Shown piece after piece: positions 1 through 9,700 of a stretch of 64,000 bases of DNA. The DNA lies in the NCBI GenBank assembly GCA_964461815.1, contig CAYWVF010000007.1:1-64000 (forward strand). Reading direction: 5' to 3'. The notes beneath the pieces are model-generated. The model saw nothing but the letters and a program-made list of their open reading frames with translations. It had not been told where the DNA came from and ran no database searches. The position numbers were made by a program, and so were the translations under genes. Origin of the DNA: JAAZBA01 sp964461815 (GTDB lineage Bacteria > Bacillota > Clostridia > Oscillospirales > QAMX01). Positions within the stretch are counted from its first letter, which is position 1. The number at the start of each line of letters is the position of its first letter.

Positions 1-51
1 AGGCAGGAAACTTCACAGCCAAAGAAGCGAAAAAAAGAATACGAAAGATGA
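1..51 (+). CDS. Possible 3' end of a gene cut by the left edge
   Basis: Frame 1 is open from the window edge to a TGA at 49-51 and encodes a lysine/arginine-rich tail. The stop lies three bases before a strong terminator hairpin, as expected for a gene end. Frames 2 and 3 are also open for a similar distance, so the assignment is weak. If it is a gene it may belong to the same mobile element as the adjacent TnpV, but too little is present to name it. Confidence 0.25.
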   Translation, partial: RQETSQPKKRKKEYER

Positions 52-53
52 TA

Positions 54-98
54 AAAGCTACGGCTATTACTCCTAAATAGAGCAATAGCCGTAGCTTT
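54..98. terminator. Bidirectional terminator hairpin
   Basis: Perfect 15-bp inverted repeat (54-68 with 84-98) around a 15-nt loop. On the minus strand the stem runs into TTTTAT. It lies just past the stop of the TnpV gene and just past the putative + strand tail at 51, so it can serve both converging transcripts. Confidence 0.8.
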
Positions 99-106
99 GG
101 TTCTTG

Positions 107-556
107 TTAGCTATAAATCAATTCACTTAATACAATTTCTTCTGCCACATTTCTGATATTATTCATAGCACCGACCCACACCATCTGGTCACGAGCTTTT
201 AATGCTTCATTTATGTCCTGTCGTTCCTTCATTTGTATAGTCAGCAGCTCCATCCTCTGATTAGCGGTATCGCCTATTTCATTTAGATGTTTAACCAGTT
301 CTCCGTTCAGCAAAAGTGTGTTATACAGTATCTTATGGTGTTCTTTTAGATAACGTAAACGTATTCTGCCATACTTGCCGTAATGTAGTTCTTCTTCTGG
401 AAGCTCCAAGTCCGGATAATACATTCCATCTTCTCCGAGCGTATATGTACTGCCCATTTCTTCGTACAAAGACTGCGTCTTTGACTCACGGGCAGTCGCC
501 AAATTCATGCCAGCATCACTTTGACTCGTTGCTTTCGTGAAAAACAATGACTTCAT
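107..556 (-). CDS. tnpV: TnpV-family transposon-encoded protein
   Basis: 149-residue protein of the TnpV family, known from Tn4451-type mobilizable transposons of Clostridia; its biochemical role is not established. The core shows the family pattern: SLYEEMGSTY near the N-terminus, LPEEE, RLRYLKEHHK, then MVWVGAMNNIRNVAEEIV and SELIYS at the C-terminus. About 30 extra residues precede the usual start region, so the true start could be an internal ATG about 48 bases downstream, although an AAGGAAG ribosome site precedes the ATG at 556. It lies 33 bp behind the RlmD-type gene on the same strand. No recombinase or relaxase is visible in the window, so it is either the edge of an element continuing leftwards or an orphan remnant. 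Confidence 0.85.
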   Translation of the reverse strand: MKSLFFTKATSQSDAGMNLATARESKTQSLYEEMGSTYTLGEDGMYYPDLELPEEELHYGKYGRIRLRYLKEHHKILYNTLLLNGELVKHLNEIGDTANQRMELLTIQMKERQDINEALKARDQMVWVGAMNNIRNVAEEIVLSELIYS

Positions 557-589
557 ATGCTATTCTTCCTTGAAATCAGCAATGACCTT

Positions 590-2179
590 TTAGATCATTG
601 CAAAATATTCAAGAGCAGTACGGATAGCATCTTCTTTATCTTTTGGACACTGCGGTACTTTTGGATTTTCTTTCTGAGAGATATTATAATGCTCTCCTAC
701 ATCAATACCGCATTTACGTTTAATTTGGGAAATATATAAAGTTGAAACCTTTAAACCAAATTCTTTTAGCACATAATCCTTGATTTCCTGATAGGTAGCT
801 TTTGACTCGGCGGATGTAATATCAAGCTCATCCAAGTCTAAGTCGACCTCAATCGTATCATCCGGAGCTTTTCTGGACAAAAGTACAACTGTCTCAACAT
901 GTTCTGTTCTTGGGAACATATCGAATGCGGTGAGTGATTTTATATTATATTCTCTATCTTTAAGTTTTTTCAGATCCCTTGCCATAGTTGCCGGATTACA
1001 TGATACATAGACGATCCTGCTTGGAGACATATCTGTGATCAGGTCTATGGTTTTGCCATCCATACCGCTTCTTGGTGGATCTGTAAATATTACATCAGGA
1101 TGATACCCTTTTTTTTTCAGTTTTTCGACCTCTTTTTTCGCATCTCCGCAATAAAATGCTGTATTATTTAAGTTATTCAATGCAGCATTTGTTTTAGCGT
1201 TAAGTATAGATTCATTAACTATATCTATTCCGATAATGCTGTCTGCATAGTCGGATGCGCTGATACCTATTGTGCCTATACCGCAATAAAGATCAAGCGC
1301 ATTCCCAATAGTTTCGTTACCGTCAAGTGCAAATTCAATTGCTTTATTGTACAGATTCTCAGTTTGAAATGGATTGATCTGATAAAACGTGTTACATGAT
1401 ATCCTAAAACGCTTCCCACACAAGGTATCTTCTATATAATCTATTCCATATAACACCTTTTTAGAGTATTTACCGCTCTTATCTGCTTTAAAGGATATAA
1501 TGCCCTTAAGTTGAGGCGCTTTCTCGGATAGTTCACATACTGCACCTTTGACATCAATATCATATTTTGTTTTTACTGCACAGAGAAGCTCTCCTGTTGA
1601 AAAGGCCTTTCTTACAACGATCTCTTCCAATGCGTTGCCGATGAAATTACACAGAGTAGATGCAATTTCGTTAAACTCCGGAGGCTGAATTTTGCATTTA
1701 TTGCATGGGATCACGGTGTGACTGCTGCTTTTGTAGAATCCGAAGATAGATTGATTATTCAACTTTTGCACTTTGTATTGAGAGTTATTCCTATAGAATT
1801 CTGTCTGAGGTGACGGGAATACCTCTCCTATTTGCACATCGACCTCCCCCAGTCTCTGCAATGCATTATTAACTTTTCGGCATTTGAAATCCAGCTCTTC
1901 TTCGTAAGTCATATGACGCAAGTCGCATCCTCCGCAGTCGGGATATGAATCACAGTTTGGAATTATACGACTGTCAGCAGATTCCAGAATGTCCACTATC
2001 TGCGCTCTTGCGTAATTTTTTGATATATCAGTCAGACGTATATTATATTTTTCACCGCTTATACCGCCTTTGATAAAAACAATAAAGCCGTCTAAACGTG
2101 CGACCGCAGAACCATCACTGGAATAACCATTGGTTTCTACAGTATATACTTTGTCATTAGAAAATACAGACTCTTTCAA
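590..2179 (-). CDS. rlmD: 23S rRNA (uracil-5-)-methyltransferase, RlmD/RumA type
   Basis: SAM-dependent enzyme of the TrmA/RumA family, which methylates C5 of a uracil in RNA. Order: N-terminal TRAM-like OB domain (about 1-70); an Fe-S cluster set Cys76, Cys82, Cys85 and Cys162; a Rossmann SAM site LDLYCGIGTIG (295-305); DPPRSG (367-372); catalytic Cys394 in YVSCNP; and a closing base near FPRTEHVE. Residues from about 437 to 529 form an extra C-terminal module with YISQIKRKCGI and a PQCP motif, a tail I recognise from other Clostridia RNA methyltransferases. The start is TTG, preceded by TAGGAG at good spacing. Firmicutes carry two or three paralogues, so the exact target uridine (747 or 1939) is not settled by sequence. 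Confidence 0.9.
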   Translation of the reverse strand: MKESVFSNDKVYTVETNGYSSDGSAVARLDGFIVFIKGGISGEKYNIRLTDISKNYARAQIVDILESADSRIIPNCDSYPDCGGCDLRHMTYEEELDFKCRKVNNALQRLGEVDVQIGEVFPSPQTEFYRNNSQYKVQKLNNQSIFGFYKSSSHTVIPCNKCKIQPPEFNEIASTLCNFIGNALEEIVVRKAFSTGELLCAVKTKYDIDVKGAVCELSEKAPQLKGIISFKADKSGKYSKKVLYGIDYIEDTLCGKRFRISCNTFYQINPFQTENLYNKAIEFALDGNETIGNALDLYCGIGTIGISASDYADSIIGIDIVNESILNAKTNAALNNLNNTAFYCGDAKKEVEKLKKKGYHPDVIFTDPPRSGMDGKTIDLITDMSPSRIVYVSCNPATMARDLKKLKDREYNIKSLTAFDMFPRTEHVETVVLLSRKAPDDTIEVDLDLDELDITSAESKATYQEIKDYVLKEFGLKVSTLYISQIKRKCGIDVGEHYNISQKENPKVPQCPKDKEDAIRTALEYFAMI

Positions 2180-2206
2180 AATTTAACTCCTAAAAGCTTT
2201 TTATTT

Positions 2207-2235
2207 ATTATACAACATATGATTATGATTGTCTA
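2207..2235 (-). promoter_or_regulatory. Sigma-A promoter for the RlmD-type gene
   Basis: On the minus strand TAGACA (2230-2235), 17-bp spacer, TATAAT (2207-2212), ending 27 bp before the TTG start at 2179. Confidence 0.8.
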
Positions 2236-2267
2236 TGAAAACGGAAATGTTTTATAGACAATTCTTC

Positions 2268-3083
2268 CTAGTTAATCTTCTTATAGCTCGATGGAAGCTT
2301 TCCGATATACCTTTTAAATGTTTTAAAAAAAAACGAAATATTTTCAAAACCACACAAGACGGCTGCTTGAGCAACCGTATAGCCATCACTCAGATAATCT
2401 ATCGCCTTTATACAGCGGTAATTATTCAGATTTTCAATGATCGTTTGTCCTGTCAACAGTTTAAATTCTCTGCATAAAGCATATTTATCACATAAGACTT
2501 CTTTAGCTATTTCATCTAATGTGATCTTTTTATTATAATTCATTCTGATATATGCTATAGTGGCTTTTACGGTTTGATAATTGTTGTTTTCAGAAGCTAG
2601 AGCAATCCTTTTGATCATATGATGTTCTGCAAGCTCTATAAGTATTTCTAATACCAGCTCGTTCAGCTTTGTAATGCGAAAAGGAATAGCGTGATTTATA
2701 TATATTTCTTTAAGTGTGTTCAGTAAATCGACCAGTACATTGCTTTTTATATATGGTAAAAAAATATATGCTTGTGGATCCAATCCGACTTTCCTGTAAA
2801 AATCTGTGCTTAAAATAAGACAGCAATATGTCAGATCAGTATTTGTACCTGTATAGTGGATAACATTCAAGTTAACGACGATGATATCATCTTTTTTAAA
2901 CTCATACTTTTCACCGTCCAATAATACACTACCGCTTCCACCTGTACACAGCTCTATTTCAAGATTATCATGCCAATTATATTTTTCACTGTAGTTAAAA
3001 TATGTTCTTTTTAAATCAATGTTAAGAACGAATGGCAAACCGTCCGTTAAATAACCGTATTCTTCGTAACGAGTACCTACCAA
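2268..3083 (-). CDS. AraC-family transcriptional regulator
   Basis: 271 residues. The N-terminal half (about 20-140) is a cupin-like ligand domain with short beta strands and the pattern HDNLEIELCTGGSGSVLLDG. The C-terminal half (about 184-270) carries two helix-turn-helix units, KITLDEIAKEVLCDKYALCR and VAQAAVLCGFENISFFFKTF, ending in the usual P-x-x-Y-K. Such proteins usually sense a sugar and activate a nearby catabolic gene. The divergent neighbour is a YgjV-family gene followed by a beta-propeller protein, so those are possible targets. The start is TTG behind GAGAGGG; the upstream ligand-domain reading frame is not open further. Ligand unknown. Confidence 0.85.
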   Translation of the reverse strand: MVGTRYEEYGYLTDGLPFVLNIDLKRTYFNYSEKYNWHDNLEIELCTGGSGSVLLDGEKYEFKKDDIIVVNLNVIHYTGTNTDLTYCCLILSTDFYRKVGLDPQAYIFLPYIKSNVLVDLLNTLKEIYINHAIPFRITKLNELVLEILIELAEHHMIKRIALASENNNYQTVKATIAYIRMNYNKKITLDEIAKEVLCDKYALCREFKLLTGQTIIENLNNYRCIKAIDYLSDGYTVAQAAVLCGFENISFFFKTFKRYIGKLPSSYKKIN

Positions 3084-3210
3084 TGCTCACTCACCCTCTC
3101 AAATGCAAGAAAGTATTAATTTAATCCAATATAATCTATGGAATTAGTCGGTTACAACCAATATAATAAGTATAGCATAGTTCATATGTAATTTCAATGG
3201 GAGTGAGTAA

Positions 3211-3722
3211 ATGAAAATAATCGCTCAGATTTTCGGACTTGGAGCAATGATCTCTTTGTTTTTGATTTATCAGCAAAAAAGTCGAAAAAAATAATAGCAG
3301 CAAAGCTTTCTGCAGATCTGTTTTGGGTAGCACATTATCTATGTCTCGGAGGTACGGCGGGGCTGATACCGAATGCTGTAGGCATATTCCGTGAGATCAT
3401 ATTTATTAACCGTAAAAAACATAAATGGGCAAATATTGCTTTATGGCCGATTTTATTTATTATTGTAAATTGGATCCTCGTTATAAGTACATTTAATTCT
3501 GTCTTTAATGTATTACCGATTGCGGCATCTACATTTGTTACGGTTTCATTATGGATAGATAATCCGCATCTTACAAAAATCATATCTCTGCCTGTTTCAA
3601 TAGCATTTATGACATATGATTTTTATATAGGCTCATATGTCGGTATTATAAACGAAGCCATCGCCATTATCTCGATCATTATATCTTTTATAAAAGAAAG
3701 TTATAAAAGAAAGGAAAGCTGA
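3211..3722 (+). pseudogene. YgjV-family inner membrane protein, interrupted by a -1 frameshift
   Basis: From ATG 3211 a 27-residue frame (start MKIIAQIFGLGAMISLFLIY) ends at TAA 3292-3294, directly after a run of seven A (3285-3291). Stepping back one base at this run continues without a stop to TGA 3720-3722, with family-like segments IIAAKLSADLFWVAHYLCLG, IPNAVGIFRE and SFIKESYKRK. The joined product is about 170 residues with several membrane spans and matches the YgjV family (bacterial inner membrane protein, unknown function). The run reads cgA AAA AAA in the zero frame, a classic slippery heptamer. So this is a broken gene, a sequencing or assembly indel, or programmed frameshifting. 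The next gene begins 5 bp after its stop, suggesting co-transcription. Confidence 0.75.
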
Positions 3723-3727
3723 TTAAA

Positions 3728-4906
3728 ATGAAAAGCGAAGTTTTTTCTCATGATATTGAGACAACGAAAGAATTAAGAATAACCGCAGGCTTCCATATTA
3801 CAAACGCTTCCACATCGATCACTGCGAATGTAGGTGAAGATGCTGTTCGAAAAGGAGATGCATTTGCAAAAGAGATCGCCGATCATTTTATCTCTGATTT
3901 TGAAAAACAGGGCGATAAGATGGCACATGTTTCCACATTCATTTGTATTGATGATATGGTTTATATGACCTATTACGCTAATACAAAGGAGCCTTCCGAG
4001 GATCCAAAAAATCAAACGGCTCGTTTGGTATATGCACCGATCGAAGATATTGAAAACGAGACATTTATCGATCTGCAAACCACAGGTGATGTAGTTGGCG
4101 GTAAGGTTATCGATATGGTTTATGATACTATACTGATGCAGAAAGATAACGATATGATCTATGTGATGTGGACAGCACGTACAGAGGAAAACTATTATCG
4201 ATTTTATTGTCCATTTACCCTTTCGTTAAAGACGCTTGGTGAGATCGGTGTAAACAGATTTAAGGTTGGAAATGTCATAAATGATTTTTCTGTGAGTGGA
4301 AGAAAAAGTGCTCTTGCTGAGAACGATATTCCGTGTAAAAAAATGTACTCGGATATAGGGATCATGCAGAAATTATCTGCACATATCGAAGACGGAAAAA
4401 CATTTTATTTCTCGGGTGCGTACAGCAGTGATTTCAACTGTATTATTAAAAGTGATGATTTGATCACATGGGAATATGTTTCACAGCCTGATTTTATAAA
4501 TGACTCAAAATGGAAAAATGCAACATACGTATTTGACGATAAGGTTTATTATTTTGTAAGACAGCAGGATACCAATAAATGTGGATTTTTGACTGCATAT
4601 GATTTGAATACAAACACATGGGAAAGAGCGGTTGAGATTGAGGATTGTCAATCGAGAGGTGACTTTATTTTATACAATGGTGAACTCTATCTTTTTCATG
4701 CTCCTATCGATCGCGAGCATATAGGTATAATCAGGATAGATACCAAGGATATTTCAAACAGCAGTGTTGTACTGCAAGCTAATATGAATATAAGCTGTTT
4801 TTATCCTTTTATTCAGTATTATAGCGACAATGAGCTTGCTATGTCGTATACTGTGGCAAGAAAGCACATAAGATTAGCAAAATTTACACTTAGTAAATAC
4901 CTGTAA
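3728..4906 (+). CDS. Predicted beta-propeller (sialidase/glycosidase-like) protein
   Basis: 392-residue soluble protein with no signal peptide. It is built of repeated beta-strand blocks with aromatic residues, including an Asp-box-like SDDLITW (242-248) of the sort seen in sialidases and five-bladed glycosidases. Repeated strand pairs such as IYVMWTARTEENYYRFY, KVYYFVRQQDTNKCGF and GDFILYNGELYLFHAPID fit a propeller. I cannot assign catalytic residues or a family number, so the activity is open. The start ATG at 3728 has AAAGGAAAG upstream and follows the frameshifted YgjV gene by 5 bp. The divergent AraC regulator may control both. Confidence 0.6.
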   Translation: MKSEVFSHDIETTKELRITAGFHITNASTSITANVGEDAVRKGDAFAKEIADHFISDFEKQGDKMAHVSTFICIDDMVYMTYYANTKEPSEDPKNQTARLVYAPIEDIENETFIDLQTTGDVVGGKVIDMVYDTILMQKDNDMIYVMWTARTEENYYRFYCPFTLSLKTLGEIGVNRFKVGNVINDFSVSGRKSALAENDIPCKKMYSDIGIMQKLSAHIEDGKTFYFSGAYSSDFNCIIKSDDLITWEYVSQPDFINDSKWKNATYVFDDKVYYFVRQQDTNKCGFLTAYDLNTNTWERAVEIEDCQSRGDFILYNGELYLFHAPIDREHIGIIRIDTKDISNSSVVLQANMNISCFYPFIQYYSDNELAMSYTVARKHIRLAKFTLSKYL

Positions 4907-4927
4907 TATCTGACAATAAATCGGAAG

Positions 4928-5599
4928 TTATCTGCTTTCTATACTGCAATCATATGCATAATAAGATTCTGTAAAAAATACGGTGATAACCTTATCATTT
5001 CCGATCGACCATGACGCACTTTTGTTATTTCCTCTAATCGGATCTCCCCATGAATCAATGATCTTCTCTTTTGAAACACTTCCGCTTATCAAAAGCTCAT
5101 GCAATGCATGTTCATTGTTTTCATCTACTTGCTGAAGCCTCGGTATTTCATTCCCGTCTAATTCAATAGCAGCTTCGGAGATTTCCTTACTCTCAACCTT
5201 TTGCACCGTCGTGTTGTTGTCAGCTACAAAAATACCAGTTGATGTACTAAGCATAATAACGATGGCAACAGATAAGAAAAGTACAAATAAAACACCTAAA
5301 ACGATCTTCAAGACGTTGTTACTTCTTTTATTTCTGATAGCAAGCTGCTCATTTATCTCTGCCAGGAATTTTGCAATTGCAGTCATATCCATTTTGTCAT
5401 CATAGTTTGGTCTATCTAAAAGTTTTGCAACAGATGTATCCAGTGCATCGGCTATTCTACACAGCATATCTGCATCCGGCACAGCTGTTCCGGTTTCCCA
5501 CTTTGATATAGTCTGTCGTACAACGTTCAGTTTTATTGCTAACGATTCTTGTGTCAGACCTTGTTCTCTTCTTATCCTCGAGAGATTTTCATTGAGCAT
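4928..5599 (-). CDS. XRE-family regulator with a membrane span and C-terminal sensor-like domain
   Basis: 223 residues. The N-terminal Cro/C1 helix-turn-helix (about 5-60) is clear: LSRIRREQGLTQESLAIKLN and VRQTISKWETGTAVPDADML. A linker leads to one transmembrane helix (about 97-118). The remaining roughly 100 residues would lie outside the membrane and end in a small alpha/beta unit with DSWGDPIRG and SASWSIGNDKVITVFF, reminiscent of SmpA-like domains. This layout suggests a DNA-binding protein that reads an envelope signal. It is transcribed alone from its own promoter. The target genes are unknown; neighbours on both sides are candidates. Confidence 0.8.
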   Translation of the reverse strand: MLNENLSRIRREQGLTQESLAIKLNVVRQTISKWETGTAVPDADMLCRIADALDTSVAKLLDRPNYDDKMDMTAIAKFLAEINEQLAIRNKRSNNVLKIVLGVLFVLFLSVAIVIMLSTSTGIFVADNNTTVQKVESKEISEAAIELDGNEIPRLQQVDENNEHALHELLISGSVSKEKIIDSWGDPIRGNNKSASWSIGNDKVITVFFTESYYAYDCSIESR

Positions 5600-5633
5600 A
5601 AAAGAAGCCTACTAAGTTATATTTGATGTCTTT

Positions 5634-5662
5634 ATATTATCAGATATCTTGCAAACTATCAA
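5634..5662 (-). promoter_or_regulatory. Promoter of the membrane XRE regulator
   Basis: Minus-strand TTGATA (5657-5662), 17-bp spacer, TAATAT (5634-5639). A perfect 10-bp palindrome CGTTGCAACG lies upstream at 5692-5701 and could be an operator for autoregulation; that role is inference. Confidence 0.6.
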
Positions 5663-5760
5663 GCAACAGGTAAGCGCAATACGCACCTATACGTTGCAAC
5701 GCAATGATCGTTTGATGTCTGTATATTGGATAATGAATAAGCACAAAAAACCGATCGCAT

Positions 5761-5796
5761 AAAGACCACTCGAACAAAAATGTTCGAGTGGTCTTT
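5761..5796 (-). terminator. Terminator after the sigma/A2M/Memo operon
   Basis: Perfect 16-bp stem (5761-5776 with 5781-5796) with an AAAA loop. It lies 45 bp past the stop of the Memo-family gene; on the minus strand a run of six T follows a few bases later. Confidence 0.75.
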
Positions 5797-5841
5797 ATGT
5801 TGATAATATATCGACTTGTATAAACTATGCTCTATATTTTG

Positions 5842-6753
5842 TTAGTTAATTGCATACACAAAATATGACGCGCCCTGTTCCATGCCATTTTCGATGAAGC
5901 TTGTCATCTTGTAGTCTAAAAGGTCAATATTTTTTTCAAGCTTTTCGGAAACGGTCATGAATATTGCCATAGTTTCCGGTGAATCCAGATTTGCTCCGGA
6001 TAAATGCCGTAAGGAGCTTATATTTCCACTTTCTATTATACTTTTGGTTTCACTGTCACGTTCGACAGTCAATGCAGTTTTTTGGTAGTGAGAAAAATCG
6101 ATGGACGCAAGGATGAATATCTCCTTTTCTTTTGAGATATCTGCGATCGTTTCCGATATTGCAGATATTTCACTGTCATACATACCTTTCGATACCAAAA
6201 TGGTCACGATCTTTGTATTTTTAAAATAGTTTGCCACATATGGTGTCTGTATTGATGCAGAGTGATCGAATTCGATCATATTATTGCTTTTTACGGCTCT
6301 TAATCCGGCGGTTTTGAGTATCCTTTCGGCAATTTCGCTATCACCTTCAATACTTCCGGTAGCCCAATAAAAACCATCTCCCGACACCTGAACAGAAGCT
6401 CCCTCACCCGAATGATTGGGTGCAATAATTATCACTGTTTCGACAGAATCACTTGATACAGTTGAAAGCGCATTTGCACAAAGCTGCATTACCGGAAGAT
6501 AATGCGGTACAGTCATACCCAATGCATCTTCATAACCCTCGTATGGTGATGCATTAGCTGTATGTAAACTGAACGCTTCATAATCGTAGAAGTCACATTC
6601 CATTATGATATTAGATTTTTGAGAATGTGTGTTTTCATTATATCCGAGTGACATCTGATCGTTATTCAACAGTACACACAGAATAATGATCAACGCAACG
6701 GTCACAATGAAAATCCCACCGTAAAACGCGCGGAGTCTGCCGATTCTCGTCAT
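5842..6753 (-). CDS. Membrane-anchored Memo-family (AmmeMemoRadiSam B-like) protein
   Basis: 303 residues. An arginine-containing start and a hydrophobic helix (about 10-29) make an N-terminal anchor, so the main domain should face outward. That domain has the Memo family marks: IIIAPNHSG, EFDHSASIQTPYV and SIDFSHY, which hold histidines of the metal pocket in relatives such as human MEMO1 and LigB-type dioxygenases. The cysteine pocket of classical Memo is replaced by LDSPETMAIF. The ATG overlaps the stop of the upstream macroglobulin gene by 4 bp, so the two are translationally coupled. Neither the AMMECR1 nor the radical-SAM partner is in the window. Function is unknown; a metal-dependent role at the cell surface is inference. 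Confidence 0.8.
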   Translation of the reverse strand: MTRIGRLRAFYGGIFIVTVALIIILCVLLNNDQMSLGYNENTHSQKSNIIMECDFYDYEAFSLHTANASPYEGYEDALGMTVPHYLPVMQLCANALSTVSSDSVETVIIIAPNHSGEGASVQVSGDGFYWATGSIEGDSEIAERILKTAGLRAVKSNNMIEFDHSASIQTPYVANYFKNTKIVTILVSKGMYDSEISAISETIADISKEKEIFILASIDFSHYQKTALTVERDSETKSIIESGNISSLRHLSGANLDSPETMAIFMTVSEKLEKNIDLLDYKMTSFIENGMEQGASYFVYAIN

Positions 6754-9700
6754 TTTGAACTAATTACCTTTCTTTCTCCCACGTATCTCATATCGCTCTC
6801 ATTGCTTGTGATTATTACAGGTTCGAAAACAAACTCTCCCGGGAATACAGTTCTGGTACAATAGCTTAGTGTATAGCTTGATTTACCTCCTGTCAGATAA
6901 ACGTAAATTCGTCCATCCTCTTCTCCACAGAAGTTTACGCCGCTCCCGTAGGATCTTATCACATATACAAATCGTTGATTTGACGGTAACGATACAGATA
7001 ACATCATGCTTTCGTTGCTTATTGAATTATCTACTGTTATCTCATGTGTAACTGTGATAAGACTTCCTACCGATGCAACAGTATCACTCTGTAAATCGCA
7101 GGTGGTGGCAACATTTATCATGTCGTTTGATGTGTCTTCTATGCTGTCGGAAGCAGCAACATAGCTTGCGGTAATTCCTATATCACCGCTGATTACTGTA
7201 AAATCAGCTGTTTCAAGCTCAGATTTAGACATTGTATACACATGAAAACTGCTGTTTTCAAAATTAACGACTCTCTTTTCGCTGTTAATAATACATGTAA
7301 AGGATGCATCCGATTCCTTTGTCAGCTTTGTATGGCGTACATATGCAGCAAGATCCAGTGACGGAAGGTATTTTGCACTGTAATTTGTACAAACATAGTT
7401 TAATGTTTCCATTGCTTTGCTGCTTCCGATCAATTCGGACAGAAGCAGAGACTGAGATCTTAATCTGTATAGATCATCACTTGCTTTTACAGCGTTGATT
7501 TTCGAAATATTTTCATTGAACCATGCCTTTGCATTGTCATGATCTCCAATGATGGCTAATGCTGTTGCGAGGTATAGCTGTTCTTCCAATGTGAAATCGT
7601 CAGTCCTCAGCAGAAGCTGAATATCAAAAAGTACAGGCTCTTTTTGAGAAGCAAGACCCATATAGGCTGCGGCTACATCTGTAGGCGCAGAATCGTTATT
7701 GTATATTACGCTGTATAAATATTCGACCGCACCATCCTTATTTATTCTATCTGGGACGGCTATCAGCGCCTTTGCAGTTGTTACGGCATCCGCATCGCCG
7801 TAGGTAAACATACTTATACCGTTCTCATAAGTCTGATATGAGTTGAGCTCTGCGTTATAATCACCGTATAATATGGCTTCAGCTACCGCATTAGCTGCTT
7901 TTTGATCAAATCTGCTTCCGTTTGACAGCATTCTGGATAGAGCACGCATGTACGCTGTATTGGTTTTGTCATAGACGAGAAGCTTTACAGGATATCGCAG
8001 TGATGAGATATTAACGCCGTCCTCCATATCAAATGTCTCTGTTATTGGAAGCTCATGCTTACTCTCCACTACATCAAAATCATAGCGGACGGCATCGTGT
8101 AATTTGCCCGAATCAGCTTCAACTGTAAGTGAATATACGCCGGTATCAAGCTTACCGAGATTCATATAAACGAATTTGTTGCTTTCCCCCGAAAATGTCT
8201 TAACGATGCTTGAAGCTCCGGATTTAACGGTCACCGTATACTCTGTTGTTTCATCAGAACTGTAAACCTTTGAAGATATAACAATGTCATCGCCCTTGAT
8301 GTATTCATCGTTATGAACTACATTAACAAAATATGGAATGGAAGCTGTAATGCTTTTCTTAGAAATACCTGCATATCCGCTGTCTGATACTGCCGCAACT
8401 GTAATTCTCCATGATGTAAGGTTGTCGGGTATAGTAAACTCTATAGTACCTTTACCATTTTTATCGGTCGATGATGAAATGAATGCAGCATTGTCCTTAA
8501 AATCACTGCGAATGCCTTCACTTGCTCCGTCACCACCGCCCTCTGCATATATGTTATCTTCAAAACGAGGTATGAATGATGTGTACGTTTCAGGATGAGC
8601 ATAGTATGTTGAATTATATAGTGAAGTAAGTGGATCAGAATACTGCTCCATGATAGCAAAAGCGGCATCATCGACTACACTCAGTACATAGTCGGTTTTC
8701 ACGGGCTTTCCGTTTTCGTCTGTAACCTTGATTGATGCTTCAACAGTATCACCCGGAGAGTAATCATCTTTATCTGTCGAAATGTTGATGTTCAGTGCCA
8801 GCTCCGAGCTGTCATAGCTGATCTGTATTCCGGCTACGTTATATATATGCTTTCCGTCAAAATATGCACCGGAGACATATACACCCGACTTATGGTCGTC
8901 TGTAAACTTAAAGCTGTATTTCCCTGAAGCTATAGCATCAGAGCTCATAAAATCATTCTGAGATGTATTCACGAGCATTTTTCCGCTATCTACGACCTGT
9001 GCCTTGTATCTGAGCTCAAGCTCTACCTCATCTCCAACACGAGGCTGCCCATTATCGCAGTATACAAACGTATATGGATTTCCGTAGTATGACGGGAAAT
9101 AATTGTTATTTCCGAAATTTATGCTTTCTTTCAGCTGTACACCATCGGGCGTCGTATAATAGATATATCCGATATACCAACAACTGTTCGAGTAATCAAG
9201 CTTGAAATCGGGAGTTGTGTATATGCCATTTTGAGTTGTAAACTCATGTGTTATATATGGGCTTTCGACGTATTCATATGAATATACAGGCTCATTGCGC
9301 TTTGTTATAAAATTATACTTTGTTCCTTCTTGTTTTTGAATATATTCACAGCGTATTATTTCAATACGTCCGGAAGCATCTGCTGTATCACCCTTTACGG
9401 CATTGGCAAATTTTTCTTTATCATATTGAAGCGTTCTTTCATTTACTTTCGAAAAATCAATTTCATTTACATTTATCTTTAGCTTTGTACCGCTCTCGTT
9501 GAGCTTTTCATAGTTGAGCATGTAGTCGGAATCGAAGCAAGGTACATAAAGATATGAATATGTCCATACATTTTCCGCACCGGATGTGCTTGCATTGATA
9601 TATCTTGAAAATGCAAACCATGAAGCATTTCTGCTTTGCGGTGAATATACATACTTTACCTCACCGTTTTCGTCCAAAACCAAAGGTGTCTCAAAGCTGT

